The position numbers were made by a program, and so were the translations under genes. Below the pieces are notes generated by a model that was given only the letters and a program-made list of their open reading frames with translations, made no database searches and was not told the origin of the DNA. Below, piece by piece: positions 33,803 through 44,366 of a DNA stretch of 64,000 bases. The DNA lies in assembly GCA_963930655.1 (NCBI GenBank), contig OZ005608.1, forward strand, positions 20,175,271-20,239,270, in the 5' to 3' direction. Positions within the stretch are counted from its first letter, which is position 1, and each line of letters starts with the position of its first letter. The stretch comes from Myrica gale (taxonomy: Eukaryota; Streptophyta; Magnoliopsida; Fagales; Myricaceae).

Positions 33803-35472
33803 GCCCCCTTTAGTAACAGAAGCGACCGATGATCATGGAACATTTTCAAATGCCCTATCGTGGAAGCTTATTTTTTATTTCTACCCTTACCTAAAATTTA
33901 AATTTTATTTTGTTCATCAAAAAATTTTAATTTGGGCCCATCAAAATAATGTTGACTAGTACGCATTTTAAGGTAACAGCAACAAAGCAGTTAGATCTGC
34001 TCTTTCAAACCATTAACTAAACCTCTAGAGTATCGGTTGATAGGTAGTGGGGCAACAATACATTCTTGGACTCGGTTGCTATTTTCTTAAGCGAAACAGT
34101 GTTTGAGGATGGATTAAATTCCTAAGGGGTGTTTCAGCCCCTAGCTAGATCCGCTTGTGGCCACCCTTGCAAAATTTAGAGGAAAAAAAAACCAACACAT
34201 TGAAAGCAACTGAGATAAACACAGCAAACTTGCCACAAAACACCAACAAATTCAATATGCCAAATCAAATTCAAATCGCAACAAATCTAAAGCAATTTAG
34301 AGAGAGAAGTTTACAAATTCGAACTAGAGCACAGAGGAAGAGATGAGAGAGAGGATCTACAAATTTGGACCAGAGCATAGAGGAGGAGACCATAGAGAGG
34401 CATGAAAGCTGTGGAGCTTTTAGAGTTTCGGGGTCCGTGAAGCTCCACACCTGTATTAACCTCTAAGTTCACTTTATATGAATAGAATGCTAATTAAAAC
34501 GAGATTACGAGCGTGAAAATTATCACTGTCTTGTCGAAATATAAGGATTTATTATCTCCTTATTGAAATCAAAATAGGTAATTAAGTAATGCATGTAAAT
34601 ATTTGCTAAAGAAATGTCAATATAAGTTAATAAGACTTATGCACCTATATTAAGGATAAATGTGAAAGCAAGTAGCAATTAGTTAAATATAACATGAAAT
34701 TAGAAACATTTGCTCTCAGTAGATTAATAATTATCAACATAAAAGTATACGACTAGTAGGCATTCCTTTATTGAGGATCTACAAAAAGTTAAAAACTATA
34801 AGTTATAATTAAAATATTGGGCCCACGGGACCATCCCAAAAGTTACAAAATACATATGGATCAAAAATATAACCCCAAAACAAATAAAGTACATAATAGG
34901 GAAAGTAGGTCCAAAAGCCCACAACCAAAAACCACCAAAATATGTATGGAACACTTAAAAGTTAAACCTGAACTTGTAAAAAGAAGTATAAATCGACAAA
35001 TCGTAAATGATGGCAACGACTTATTGTTAATAAAACGTATCAACTACTATATTTACTAGAAGAAAATTAGCTCTCCCGAATAAATATAGCAGACGACCTA
35101 ACCCAATAAAAGATATTTACACATGATATCACATAAGTCTTGCTCCCCTTAGCCGAAAAACATTACAATCATATCATGGTAACATATCATGTGTATAAGT
35201 AATAAACTTCCTTGACATCATCAGAATTAGTCAAATTTGGCTCACGCAACAAAAGTTGATCCCAAAGATAATCGATCTGTGAGAAAAATATCAGTAATAG
35301 ACTGACCTGTTCCTGTCGCATACAATGCAGTTAATTTTTATGGTAAGTTGGTACTATTGAGAGAGGTTAACAAAATTATACCGTAGTCAAATCTGTCAAA
35401 AGTCATGCCGATGGAGACAACACGTGTTGGAAAATCATGAAAGGATTCTATAGTGTGTACTTTCTCAGTTCG

Positions 35473-36228
35473 CTAGACGATTGTCGAAGACTGTCGGTTG
35501 CTCATTCTCGCCTTTTTCTGGCTTTCACGAGTGACATAGCTCCAAAGACGATGTCCATGGAGCCACATGTGCATAGCAATTGACCATGCAGTGTAGTTTG
35601 AAACATCGAGAATGATGGAAACAGGTTGAGTAACCTCTTTTTTGTGGGACAAAGCCTGAGCCATTCTTCTGTGTCTCTGAAGCACAAATGGAGGAAAAAA
35701 CATGAAAATTAGCAAGGAGTGGTCGAAAAATAACAGAAAAATCTTCGCTGGAAAATTCGCTGGGGACGGCGGCGTACGGTTACTGGTTGGATAATAACCA
35801 GAAACAATTGAAGACGGTAACCGGACAGTAGGGAACCGGTGGTATGCTAGCGCGTATGATGCTTGACTAGGGCAAGTGGAGGCCGCTAGGTTTGCCGTGA
35901 TCGAGAGAAATACATATTGCAAAAGAGCGTGAGGTAATTAAAGAAAAAAAAATTCCAGGCTTCCCGGAGTAACTTGGACAAGACAAACAAGAAAATTTGA
36001 AGAGAACCTGATACCATGTTAAAATAAGTGAAGAGCAATATGGGAAGGAAAATTGTATTTCTGCACAGGATCAGCAGCCTTTATATAGTAAAAGGAGGCT
36101 GTTTAAGTTTATAATACAATCAATCTAATAATTACAGATACAATCACAATCGGAAATATACAGTAATAATGATAAATATTCTAAAACGTTTAATAAAATA
36201 TTCTAACTAGCTACTACACACTATTACA
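35473..36228 (-). mobile_element. 5' fragment of a Ty1/copia retrotransposon (LTR, PBS, gag start)
   Basis: Minus-strand LTR 36228-36017 (212 bp) starts TGTAATAGTGTG and ends TTTTAACA. It is followed directly by a primer-binding site TGGTATCAGG (36016-36007), complementary to initiator tRNA-Met. The leader leads to a Gag start at 35664 (MAQALSHKKE) with the copia Gag phrase VSIILDVSNYTAWSIAM and LWSYVT. Homology ends near 35473; no polymerase or second LTR is present. Confidence 0.85.
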
Positions 36229-36286
36229 TCGATGAACGATCAAGCTCCATTACAAAAAGGGCTCGCGTGTTTGTTGGGATTGTTCT

Positions 36287-36781
36287 TTATGCATTCGACA
36301 AATATAACTTCATGAACCTGTTCAACCTCAACTTGAGAAGGTGATGGTTCTGGTACTTCTTCTTGATGTTGGGTGATGCATTGGATGATAAGAGTAAGAA
36401 TGGCTCGAAGAGTGTGATTAAACCAATACGTAATAAATTTTTAACAGATCCGAAATCATTGCATGCCAAGAAGATATGGCAAGGAGCACAGGAAAGGCCA
36501 GCCAAAAGAGGGATGAAGGGCAAAAGATTGACACCAGAAATAAAACAGTGATGAGAATGGAGAAATCTCCCGCCCGCAAGTGGATTGGTTCCATAGTGAT
36601 AGGTAGCTTGATAGAGGTGGAAAGGAAGAGAAGTATGACAATGACGAGACATAGCAACAACAGGATGACTGTGAATTAAGGCGACACGGGTGAGGGTGAT
36701 GAGTGGTGGAGCCACATTCCTCAAACCCAAGACGCAACGCATCCTTGAATGCACCCGATAAAGTTTTTCTGATCTGAGCAA
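36287..36781 (-). pseudogene. Small hydrophobic protein gene, copy 2, frameshifted
   Basis: Paralogue of the gene at 26572-29179: NVAPPLITLTRVALI, then in the next frame STSIKLPITMEPIHLRAGDF, then FLVSIFCPSSLFWLAFPVLL and, after a one-base shift near 36440, NHTLRAILTLIIQCITQHQE. The shared acidic end (PSPSQVEVEQVHEVIF) runs to about 36290, where the copia LTR begins 59 bp away. At least two frame changes disable it. Neither copy in the window is intact, so their duplication predates both lesions. Confidence 0.55.
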
Positions 36782-37390
36782 ATAGAAAGAGATTCGGAGA
36801 GGTTAAATGGCCACATACCTCAAAGCTTGATGTATGACGACAGGTATATATCACTCTTATGACACATTATAGACAATAAAATCGATCACCGCTTCCCATT
36901 TCATCTTGACGCAAGAGAAACTCCTGAAACTTTTGAACCGATCCCCACGAGTGCCCTTTAAAATTAGTTATTAGGGATTCTTTGAAATTTCCTTTCTAAG
37001 CGAATAAATATTTTAGTTGAATTCTTACTCGAGTCTTTCCTCTAAGCCCAATAGACCTAAGTTGGCTTCTCCCAATTGCTGTTTATCTCCCATTTTTCAC
37101 AATTTTTTGAGGTACTTCGATGTCAAAAGATGGATCTCCAGTCCTTATTTTGGTTGATTCCTGGAGTCTTTGACTCGTCACTTTGCATAACCTGAGGGCA
37201 TTTTTTTTTCACGCATGCACGAAGTCATGCGGTTGAGTGAATCGAACTCTAGATCACCTTTCCAAGATAAAGAAATGTCAGTACTCATGTTATTTGCAAA
37301 CAAATTAAGCAATGAGTTGAATCAGTGCACTACCTTTGCAGCAATTTTTATTTTGGTGCTTCACAGCATCCCATCTCATTGAACTTCAAT
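36782..37390. other. Intergenic sequence, nothing recognised
   Basis: Lies between the small hydrophobic pseudogene and the end of the PPR pseudogene. I see no exon or repeat. Confidence 0.5.
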
Positions 37391-39454
37391 CTATGCCAAC
37401 CCAACCCATTTTCTAAATGCCTGCACATACTCAAGCCTTTCCTTTTAAGCCTCAGTTCTAGCTTTCGATGCTCTTAACCTCCTATAAAGATTCTTATGGA
37501 GCTTTAGAAACTCACTTTTGTGCATCCACTTGTCAGTATACATGCTATGCTGTTTCATATAACCAATGACCTCCATCACTCTCTCAAAGTAACCACCTCG
37601 AAGGAAACTAAGTAGCAAGAACTCATACAGATCTCTGCTTACCACCAGATTTGAACTTTGCATATTCCTCTTAATGTCCCCCCACAGAATTGCAATATCG
37701 CGATACATTCCTGTAGAAGAGTATCCACACACCAGACTGGAAAAAGTTTGCTCTTTTGGCTGGATTTTCATCTCTTGCATTCTTCTATATGTATTCAAAG
37801 CATCCGCAAACATTTATGATCATTGATGCATTAGCATACATGGCATCTTTATGTAGAACTTCTGATAGGCAGGTGGAGATAACCATCTTGATGGAGAAAT
37901 TTAAAACCAAACCAGCTTTTCTCATTTTTTTCAGCAATGAGTTGGCTTCCCTAAACATCTTTTCCTTGCAGTAGGCTGCAAAGAGTGACAAATACGTATT
38001 ATAGCTCATGGGAGCTCCAGCGGCTTCCATATCATCTAAAATGTCATGAGCAATTTCAACCCAACCTAACTTAATGCAAGCATCAATTACATCAGAACAC
38101 AAAGTGGATCCTCCCACTGAATGGAACTCCTTTTCAATGTTAAACAAAAGCTTCGACAGGTCACTAATCTTTCCACCTCTCTTATATCCATTGATGAGCT
38201 TCGCCACAGCCCTGTTACTAATGGAAAGTTTCCCATTCCTAATTATAACTAGTTCTTGCCTACTTCCCAGTTTGAGGACAGAATCCTTCTGCAGCATGTC
38301 AGGCATAATCTGTATCTGTAACCCAGTCTTAAGGTTGTGAGATCCCATTTGAACACGGCAAGGTATTTATAGTTTCTTCCCATCTTTTTGAATGGGAAAA
38401 TACTCTGGGCGTCCATAAATATCCATCACAAGCTCAGCAGCAGCATCAATGTCGTTAAACTTGAAGTGCAAGCTCAACAAACTATCATAGAACTGACGAT
38501 AACGACAAATTAATGGAGCTGAAAGTCGATCAACGTGGTCTTTAAATTTCTTCAGCTCCTCCCTCTGACCATTCATCTCATGGATCTGGGCAATTAGATT
38601 GATTGAGTGTGCATCAGCAACAATGCCTGTCTGTGGCATCAATTCCATGACTAGTTGGTCTTTGAAAGATAATTTAAACCTCACACAAGCATCAAGCACC
38701 AGATTAAGGATCATTGTATCAGGTTTTATCAGCTTTGCACGATAGCTTCTTTTTGCACTTAAGCATTGGAAGGACTCACAAATCTGAACCAAGATATTTG
38801 AGGCAATGCATGTCCCAATCTCTGTCTTCACCATATGCAGAACAACCAACCATAATATGTTCATTGGAGGAAAATCTTCTCCCTCCAGCATCAATCTAAG
38901 AATCATTGAGACAGGAATAGGCATTTGAGATCTTGCTAAGGAAAGGGACAGCTTAGTTAGCAGATCTGGCTGAAGTATAACTGATTTCTCTTTCAGAATT
39001 ACCATAACTAAATCACATGCTTTTTGTAGCCAACAGGGCTCGGACGATTAAGAAAGTTCAGTGATCAGCTTGCTCAGAAGAGTATCCTTAGGAAAGCCAT
39101 ACAAGCTTTTACAATCATTAAAAGATACCCATGCTTCATCCATTTGGTGATCCTTCAAGGCAGTTTCAAGTTTTCTCAGCAGAACTACATGAGAGGAACC
39201 TTCCCAACATATCATATTCTTTCAGGTTGAGTGCTCGTAGAAATCTTCAGAAGAAATGGGTTTCAATAGTATTGATAGTATACACCCGATACTTGAGGGA
39301 TGGCAATATTTTCTCTAGCACTGAATACTGTGCCAAAACATGATATAACCACAGTCCGATGACTAGCTGCAGTCCCTCGGTACCCCAATAAACAGCTCTT
39401 GATGATGCCGGGATGCGTCCAAATTTCTTTGGTCAATGCAAGTGCCATGTACAC
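37391..39454 (-). pseudogene. Pentatricopeptide repeat protein (At4g17616-like), multiply broken
   Basis: Family members are organelle-targeted RNA-binding helical-repeat proteins. An N-terminal presequence-like stretch starts at 39454 (MYMALALTKEIWTHPGIIKS). The body is near-complete: WEGSSHVVLLRKLETALKDH, DEAWVSFNDCKSLYGFPKDT, LQPDLLTKLSLSLARSQMPI, AKLIKPDTMILNLVLDACVR, KLINGYKRGGKISDLSKLLF, GWVEIAHDILDDMEAAGAPM and, at the end, VQAFRKWVG with a stop at 37391. Lesions: TGA at 39263-39265; a 5-base ATATG duplication near 39210; TAA at 39048-39050; TAA at 38367-38369; an out-of-frame deletion of about 45 codons near 37810; TAA at 37445-37447. The Arabidopsis assignment is from memory. An assembly error cannot explain so many lesions. 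Confidence 0.88.
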
Positions 39455-40080
39455 ATATCGTTATGACCACAGCACCAATCAAGTACCACACTTTAGATAT
39501 ATATCATCATTGGAAGATCCACATGCTGTACTAAGGCTAACCTTAGGCAAGTAACATATCAAGCCCCAAGTCAGTCAAATTTGCATCTTTAGCATGCATA
39601 GTGGAACTCAAGAATGCAAGATGATGGGCAAGAAGGTACCGCCATAATTTCCAACAAAGCATCATCTGTTAAAAAACTTTAACTCAATGAGACAGATAAT
39701 ATTTTGAAACTACAAACACAATCTGAAGTCAAAACAAGTTAGCTAAAATTGTATCACAACATGTCACCACCAGGGACGGTAACAACTTAGCTGAACTTCA
39801 AAAGAACAACAATAATAAAATGGTAATAATCACAGAAACCCTTAAAGAAGTCACTTTTTTCCCTTCTTCGACCTTATTCTAGGTTATAATCATAAGTCAT
39901 TACAATCAGTTAATCTCTTACAAAACCCATGCACAATTCACCTAAATTAAGATGAAACAACCAGAAATTGCATTAAACCATATCAAAATAAACAAACGAA
40001 ATTATAACCTTTGATAAAAAAAAAATCCAAACTGCAAACTGCGGATTCAGACATTGGAATGCTAAGAAAATTTCAATACA
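39455..40080. other. Region upstream of the PPR pseudogene
   Basis: AT-rich. Presumably held the promoter of the PPR gene (minus strand). No conserved element recognised. Confidence 0.4.
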
Positions 40081-40084
40081 TAAC

Positions 40085-40920
40085 ATGATGAATAGTCGTG
40101 TCCACACCGTTACAGTGTGGGCACCTGTACTACATAACCCTTGGTAGGGGTGTGTTGTTTCGTAAGAGGCACAACCCTTCAAAAGAGTGTGCCAACCACT
40201 TGCCCAGGAAGAGTTGCTTCTGAAAGGATGCAACTCTCCCGGAAGACACAACCACGCCTATAAATAGGAGTGGCGTGTGGGTGTGGGGATTTTATGAAAA
40301 ACTCACAACACTCGCACAAAGCCTAACCGCTCAAACTAAACGATCCTAACAATTTCCCAATAGTGGTATCAGAGCCAGGTTGCTAATGCCTTCATGAATT
40401 CACGAGAAGAAGAAGAACATATTTCCATAGAGGAAATTTGTCGAACAATTAACAGACACTGTGAACCTTGCAAACACACTAACTGTATTCGATTACTATC
40501 AAAGATTGGATAATCCCAACTACATACCTTTTACGTTGGCAGTGAGAGGATACGGATTCACAGGAAACATTGAAGAATTGAAGGGAAACTATCGAACTCA
40601 GTAGTAAATTGGGACAAAACTTTATCGAAACAGAAGGTTCGTCGGCTGAACGATTACCCAACACAACGCCGCAAACCCCACAAAATTTGTCAACAGAATA
40701 TTCTAGTCCGTTGCAAGCCCCTGCCGATCAAATTTGTGGAAGTCCCTTATTCTCAAATTGAAGACCACTGTCGTCCAGTTTCACAAAGAAGAAAAGTTGA
40801 TAAAGGAAAAAGCAGATTTCAAAGAAGAATTGTAATTGAAAGAAACATCAGAGGGCAATAGTGAAGCAGGAGGAAAATTGGAAGAAAAAAAAAACTCCAA
40901 CGAGGAAAAAAAGTCGTTTG
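40085..40920 (+). mobile_element. LTR-retroelement remnant: LTR with TATA box, tRNA-Met PBS, decayed leader/gag
   Basis: An LTR-like segment of about 270 bp ends near 40351-40359. It has a TATA box (TATAAATA, 40259-40266) and is followed by TGGTATCAGAGCCA (40364-40377), the initiator tRNA-Met primer site. Downstream frames (VEQLTDTVNLANTLTVFDYY; KTTVVQFHKEEKLIKEKADF) carry stops and I do not recognise them. Ty1/copia is the simplest reading. A plant endogenous pararetrovirus also uses this primer and is not excluded. No second LTR seen. Confidence 0.55.
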
Positions 40921-40937
40921 AATCTTCTGAGAGAACT

Positions 40938-41566
40938 GAGTGTTTGTTTTCTATATGAGAATATGTGTTGGTATTGGGTTTAGTGAAAAGGTGAAGAGAG
41001 AGATAATTTTTTATATTTTTTGTAATTTTGTATATTTTTTGATAGGAGAGAGAGATTAAATTATATTATTTTATTAAGAGTGAGATAATATTTTGGAGAA
41101 AATTAGGTTGGCAAACGCAGCCTAAGTAAGAACTTGATTTAAGAAACGTGGTCGTGTAGACATTTCCTTCGGGTGGGTTTGTGTGGTAAAATTTTTGGTA
41201 TTGGGTTTAGTGTTGGTATTGGGTTTAGTGAAAAAGTGAAGAGAGAGGTAATAGTTTATAGTTTTTGTAATTTTTTATATTTTTTTATGGGAGAGAGAGA
41301 GATTATATTGGAATATTTTATTAGGAGATAGATAAAATTTTGGGGAAAATTTTACACGCAAACGCAGCCTTCGTAAGACAATGTTTGTGTTGTAAAATTT
41401 TCGGGTTTAGTTATGGTATTGGGTTTATTGAAAAAGTGAAGAGGGGTAATTTTTTATATTTTGTGTAGTGAAAAATTATGCTTTGATAGAAAAAAGAAAT
41501 TATATTATAGTATTTTACTGTGAGTTAGTGAAAATTTTTGTAAAATTTTTCGAGCAAGCACAACCT
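40938..41566. mobile_element. Cluster of three Tourist-like MITEs in one orientation
   Basis: Copies at about 40938-41122, 41171-41369 and 41379-41566. The middle copy (199 bp) has clean ends, GGGTGGGTTTGTGTGGTAAA and (inverted) GGCTGCGTTTGCGTGTAAAA, and TTC on both sides. All share GGTATTGGGTTTAGTGAAAA and GAAGAGAG. The middle copy has an internal duplication of GTTGGTATTGGGTTTAGTG. Confidence 0.75.
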
Positions 41567-41841
41567 TGGGTTATTGCGTAAAGGAGGAGCAAAATGGGTT
41601 GGGCTCAATAGTCAGTTGACAGCCTGTAAGATTGTTCCACTTCCAATCCAGTGTGAAACTAAAGCCTAAGTCCAAGCCCAAACTATAAACAATATCCACC
41701 CCTCAGCCCGCCAGAATTCAACCAGCGTCGCTTCAGATTCGGTTCCGCCCAGTTCAACAACTTCAATAATCCCTTTCGCGCGCAGAATCTTCATTTCAAG
41801 CACGATTTCGGTCAAACAAGAGCCGTCGTGATGCTTTTACA
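41567..41841 (+). other. Interval before the third hAT element; leader-like but unrecognised
   Basis: 41690-41830 is less AT-rich (CAGCGTCGCTTCAGATTCGG) and could be an old leader or exon. No frame is convincing. Confidence 0.3.
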
Positions 41842-42920
41842 TAAGGGTGATAATTTTTTTCCGGTGAAAACCGGAAATTCTTATTCCGGTTCAGTACCGG
41901 TATTCGGTACCGATTTCGGCCTATTCTGTTACCGGAACTGGATCATATTTTTAGAAAAATTTCATAACCGGAAATCCGAGTGGAAATGCAGAAATTTTCC
42001 GGCTTCGGAAGCTTTTTTTTAAAAAAAAATAATTCAGGTTTCTAGGCTAGTGTTACAAAAAAAATAGAAGGTTAACTGGTCAAAACGTCGACCCAGGTCA
42101 CACGAGCGTCTCTTGAAGTCTCTAGTCTCTTCTAAAGTCTTCTTCAAAACTTCATCAAAGCATCGTCTCAATTCCTAGCCGCCGCTCGCCATCGCCCACC
42201 AACCCCCTGACCCTCTGTGGATGTCGTGGCCCATTCCATTGACAATGAGCACGTGTTTTGCCTCCTCTACCACGATATGTGGTTCTGGCACTTGTACGCG
42301 AGACTATCGCCGACACTCAAACAGAGGATCGATGTATGGGACAATTACTGCAGCCTCTTCCAAGTGGTGCTTCACGGGGTCGTCAACATGCAGTTGCCCA
42401 ATCAGTGGATTTGGGATATGGTCCATGAGTTTGTCTATCAATTTCGTAGCTTTTGCCAGTACCAGACTAAGATGAAGAACAAGACTGAGCAAGAGATTGC
42501 GCTTCTCACTCTGAGGAAGTATGACCAGGCTTTTTTGGGTTCATCTTTGCTCTTTGAGAATAGTATGATTTGCTTATATTATTTTGCTTTGCTGAGAAAA
42601 AACCAATTGAGGTTGCTAAAGAACCTATACTTTTGTTGCAATAAAATTCGAGAGAACTTAATTTCCTATTTTAAGCTCTTGGTATTCGAGAAAATTCGAG
42701 AGGAAGTATGACCAGGCTTTTATGTGTTTGATAAAATGCTGCATAAGATGTGAAAATGGGAGATAATGGTTATGTAGAAAATGGGGATAATGGAAATCCG
42801 AAAATTCCGGTTCAATTCCGGAAAATGTTGGAATAGAATTGGAATAAAATTATTAGTTCCAGTGGATATCGGAACTGAAATGGGTCATTCCGGTTCCACC
42901 TATTCCGGTACTCACCCCTA
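41842..42920 (+). mobile_element. Non-autonomous hAT element carrying an eIF3L fragment
   Basis: Ends TAAGGGTGATAA at 41842 and (inverted) TAGGGGTGAGTACCGG at 42920, flanked by CTTTTACA (41834-41841) and CTTTTTCA (42921-42928), an 8-bp duplication with one mismatch. Subterminal regions repeat CCGGAA, TTCCGG and GGTACCG motifs, like the right arm of the element at 30196-31953. The middle (about 42100-42720) is host gene sequence, not transposase. Confidence 0.85.
42202..42711 (+). pseudogene. EIF3L: Captured fragment of eukaryotic translation initiation factor 3 subunit L
   Basis: The translation matches the N-terminal third of eIF3L (part of the eIF3 scaffold on the 40S ribosome): PSVDVVAHSIDNEHVFCLLY, MWFWHLYARLSPTLKQRIDV, WDNYCSLFQVVLHGVVNMQL, PNQWIWDMVHEFVYQF and KMKNKTEQEIALL. 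Just upstream, TGA at 42208 replaces the expected Trp codon of the TPWPSVD phrase. After YDQA (about 42530) similarity ends, but the frame stays open to 42711. A 22-bp piece (42513-42534) recurs at 42700-42721. There is no ATG in frame at the start. No introns interrupt the matched stretch. Lying wholly inside hAT ends, it is a transduplicated gene fragment. Confidence 0.88.
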
Positions 42921-43146
42921 CTTTTTCAGATAGAGAAGCAAAGTAGCATGATTATAACACCACTGTGGTATTATAATCGGGCACGTATTTACAAAAATAA
43001 GGCTCGGTTTTATTAATTGAATATTATGCTTTTAGTGACACAGTTTTGCATTACTTCCTATTTGTTGCGTAGCGCGCAATATTAATAATAATAGTTATAA
43101 AGTTGTATTCATTTCTTCACTCGGCAGTTTTTTATATTTTTTAGGT

Positions 43147-43655
43147 TTAATTACAAATTTTTCCTTCGAACTAGCACTTCAATCTCAAAAACTCTCTTAA
43201 ACTATCACTCGTAACAACTCACCCCTCGATCTACATTTACCGTTACGATTCAGTCTCTTACCCATATTTTTCTGTTATGTGAGACATTTTCCGTCCCAAA
43301 TGAACAACACGTGGGATCTTCTTTGCGCAAAAATACCAAATCGCCCACACATGTTGCTTTTTCAAATTCAATGTCATTCCCAAGCATAAAATCGAATTTG
43401 GGCAAATTTTCGTTGAGAGGCAAAACCACAGTTTTCTCGAACTAGGTGGGAAAGAGAGACAATTTGGTATTTTCACGCAATGAAGGTCACACGTGTTGCT
43501 TACATCTGATAAAAAACATTGTACATGACGAGAAATCTGGGTGAAAAACTTAATCATAACAATAAACATAAATTGAGATGGTGAGTTGTAACAAATCATA
43601 GTTTATGAGAATTTTTGAGAATGGAGTGCTTGTTCGAGAGGAAAAATTATACTTC
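43147..43655. mobile_element. Foldback MITE with about 75-bp imperfect terminal inverted repeats
   Basis: Left end AATTTTTCCTTCGAACTAGC and the reverse complement of the right end AATTTTTCCTCTCGAACAAG continue in parallel through CACTTCAATCTCAAAAACTC and CAACTCACC. No coding capacity. Confidence 0.75.
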
Positions 43656-43666
43656 AACCCTTATTT

Positions 43667-44366
43667 TCAATAAAGGGATGCATGCCAATAATAACTGTTT
43701 TGGAAAAAGAATAGACAAGTTTCCTCTTTTTCTAGGTTCATCGCTTCAGTAATTGGCATTAGCAGCTGTCCCCTTACACGAGTAAACATAGGTGAACGCT
43801 GGATAAGTCCCATTGGCAGTTCAGACCAATAGCCTGACGCCCGAAGAGTCTCCTTGTTTTGAGCTACTCCTGAAAGAGGCAATTCCTTTATTGAAAGACT
43901 TCTCTGGTGCTTCTTTCCATCTAACCCGTCTTGTCTTCTCATTTTAAAGGGAAAGGCCACAAATATCGTCCAGTGAACAACTTTGGAAAAGCAAGAATCA
44001 TATTTCATGAAAAGAAAAAGACCAAAACTGTTTCATCAAGCCTTTAGAAAATCTGCTCGCAGTACCATTTCTACAGATCTTCAACCATTGAACTGAGGGG
44101 GGGGGGGGACCTCGCTTTCTCATTTACAACTCCAATTTCATACTATCAAAAAATAAATTGGCCACGAATTTCCAATTAGAGTAGTGTTTTACAATTGCTT
44201 GAGGACGGCTAACTTTTTGCTGCTACTACCCATCTTCCGCACCACATCAACCTACTCTTTCACAACAATAGTAACCAATCTTTCTTTTTTCCCCTCAAAT
44301 TGTTTGGTTCAACTTGAAATATATCTACCACACCAGCTGCATAATGTTCCTAAGCTATTTCGCTAT
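43667..44366. other. Region downstream of the CBL gene (3' UTR and beyond)
   Basis: Presumably holds the CBL 3' UTR on the minus strand. A run of G at 44097-44108 is notable. The open frame 44008-43667 (minus) is unrecognised. Confidence 0.4.

Larger units (their letters stand above)
31954..35472. other. Intergenic sequence with MITE and local duplications; no gene supported
   Basis: Holds a foldback MITE (32768-33118), the tandem repeat at 33632-33802 and many A or T runs. Short open frames at 32327, 34155 and 34817 are compositionally biased and unsupported. Confidence 0.5.

Noticed and set aside
40364..40377. Possible tRNA gene or fragment at TGGTATCAGAGCCA
   Set aside because: It is the retroelement primer-binding site complementary to tRNA-Met. 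There is no cloverleaf around it.
43667..44008. 113-codon minus-strand frame after the CBL stop
   Set aside because: The CBL stop at 44367 is at the family's normal length. This frame lies in the 3' flank and matches no known domain.
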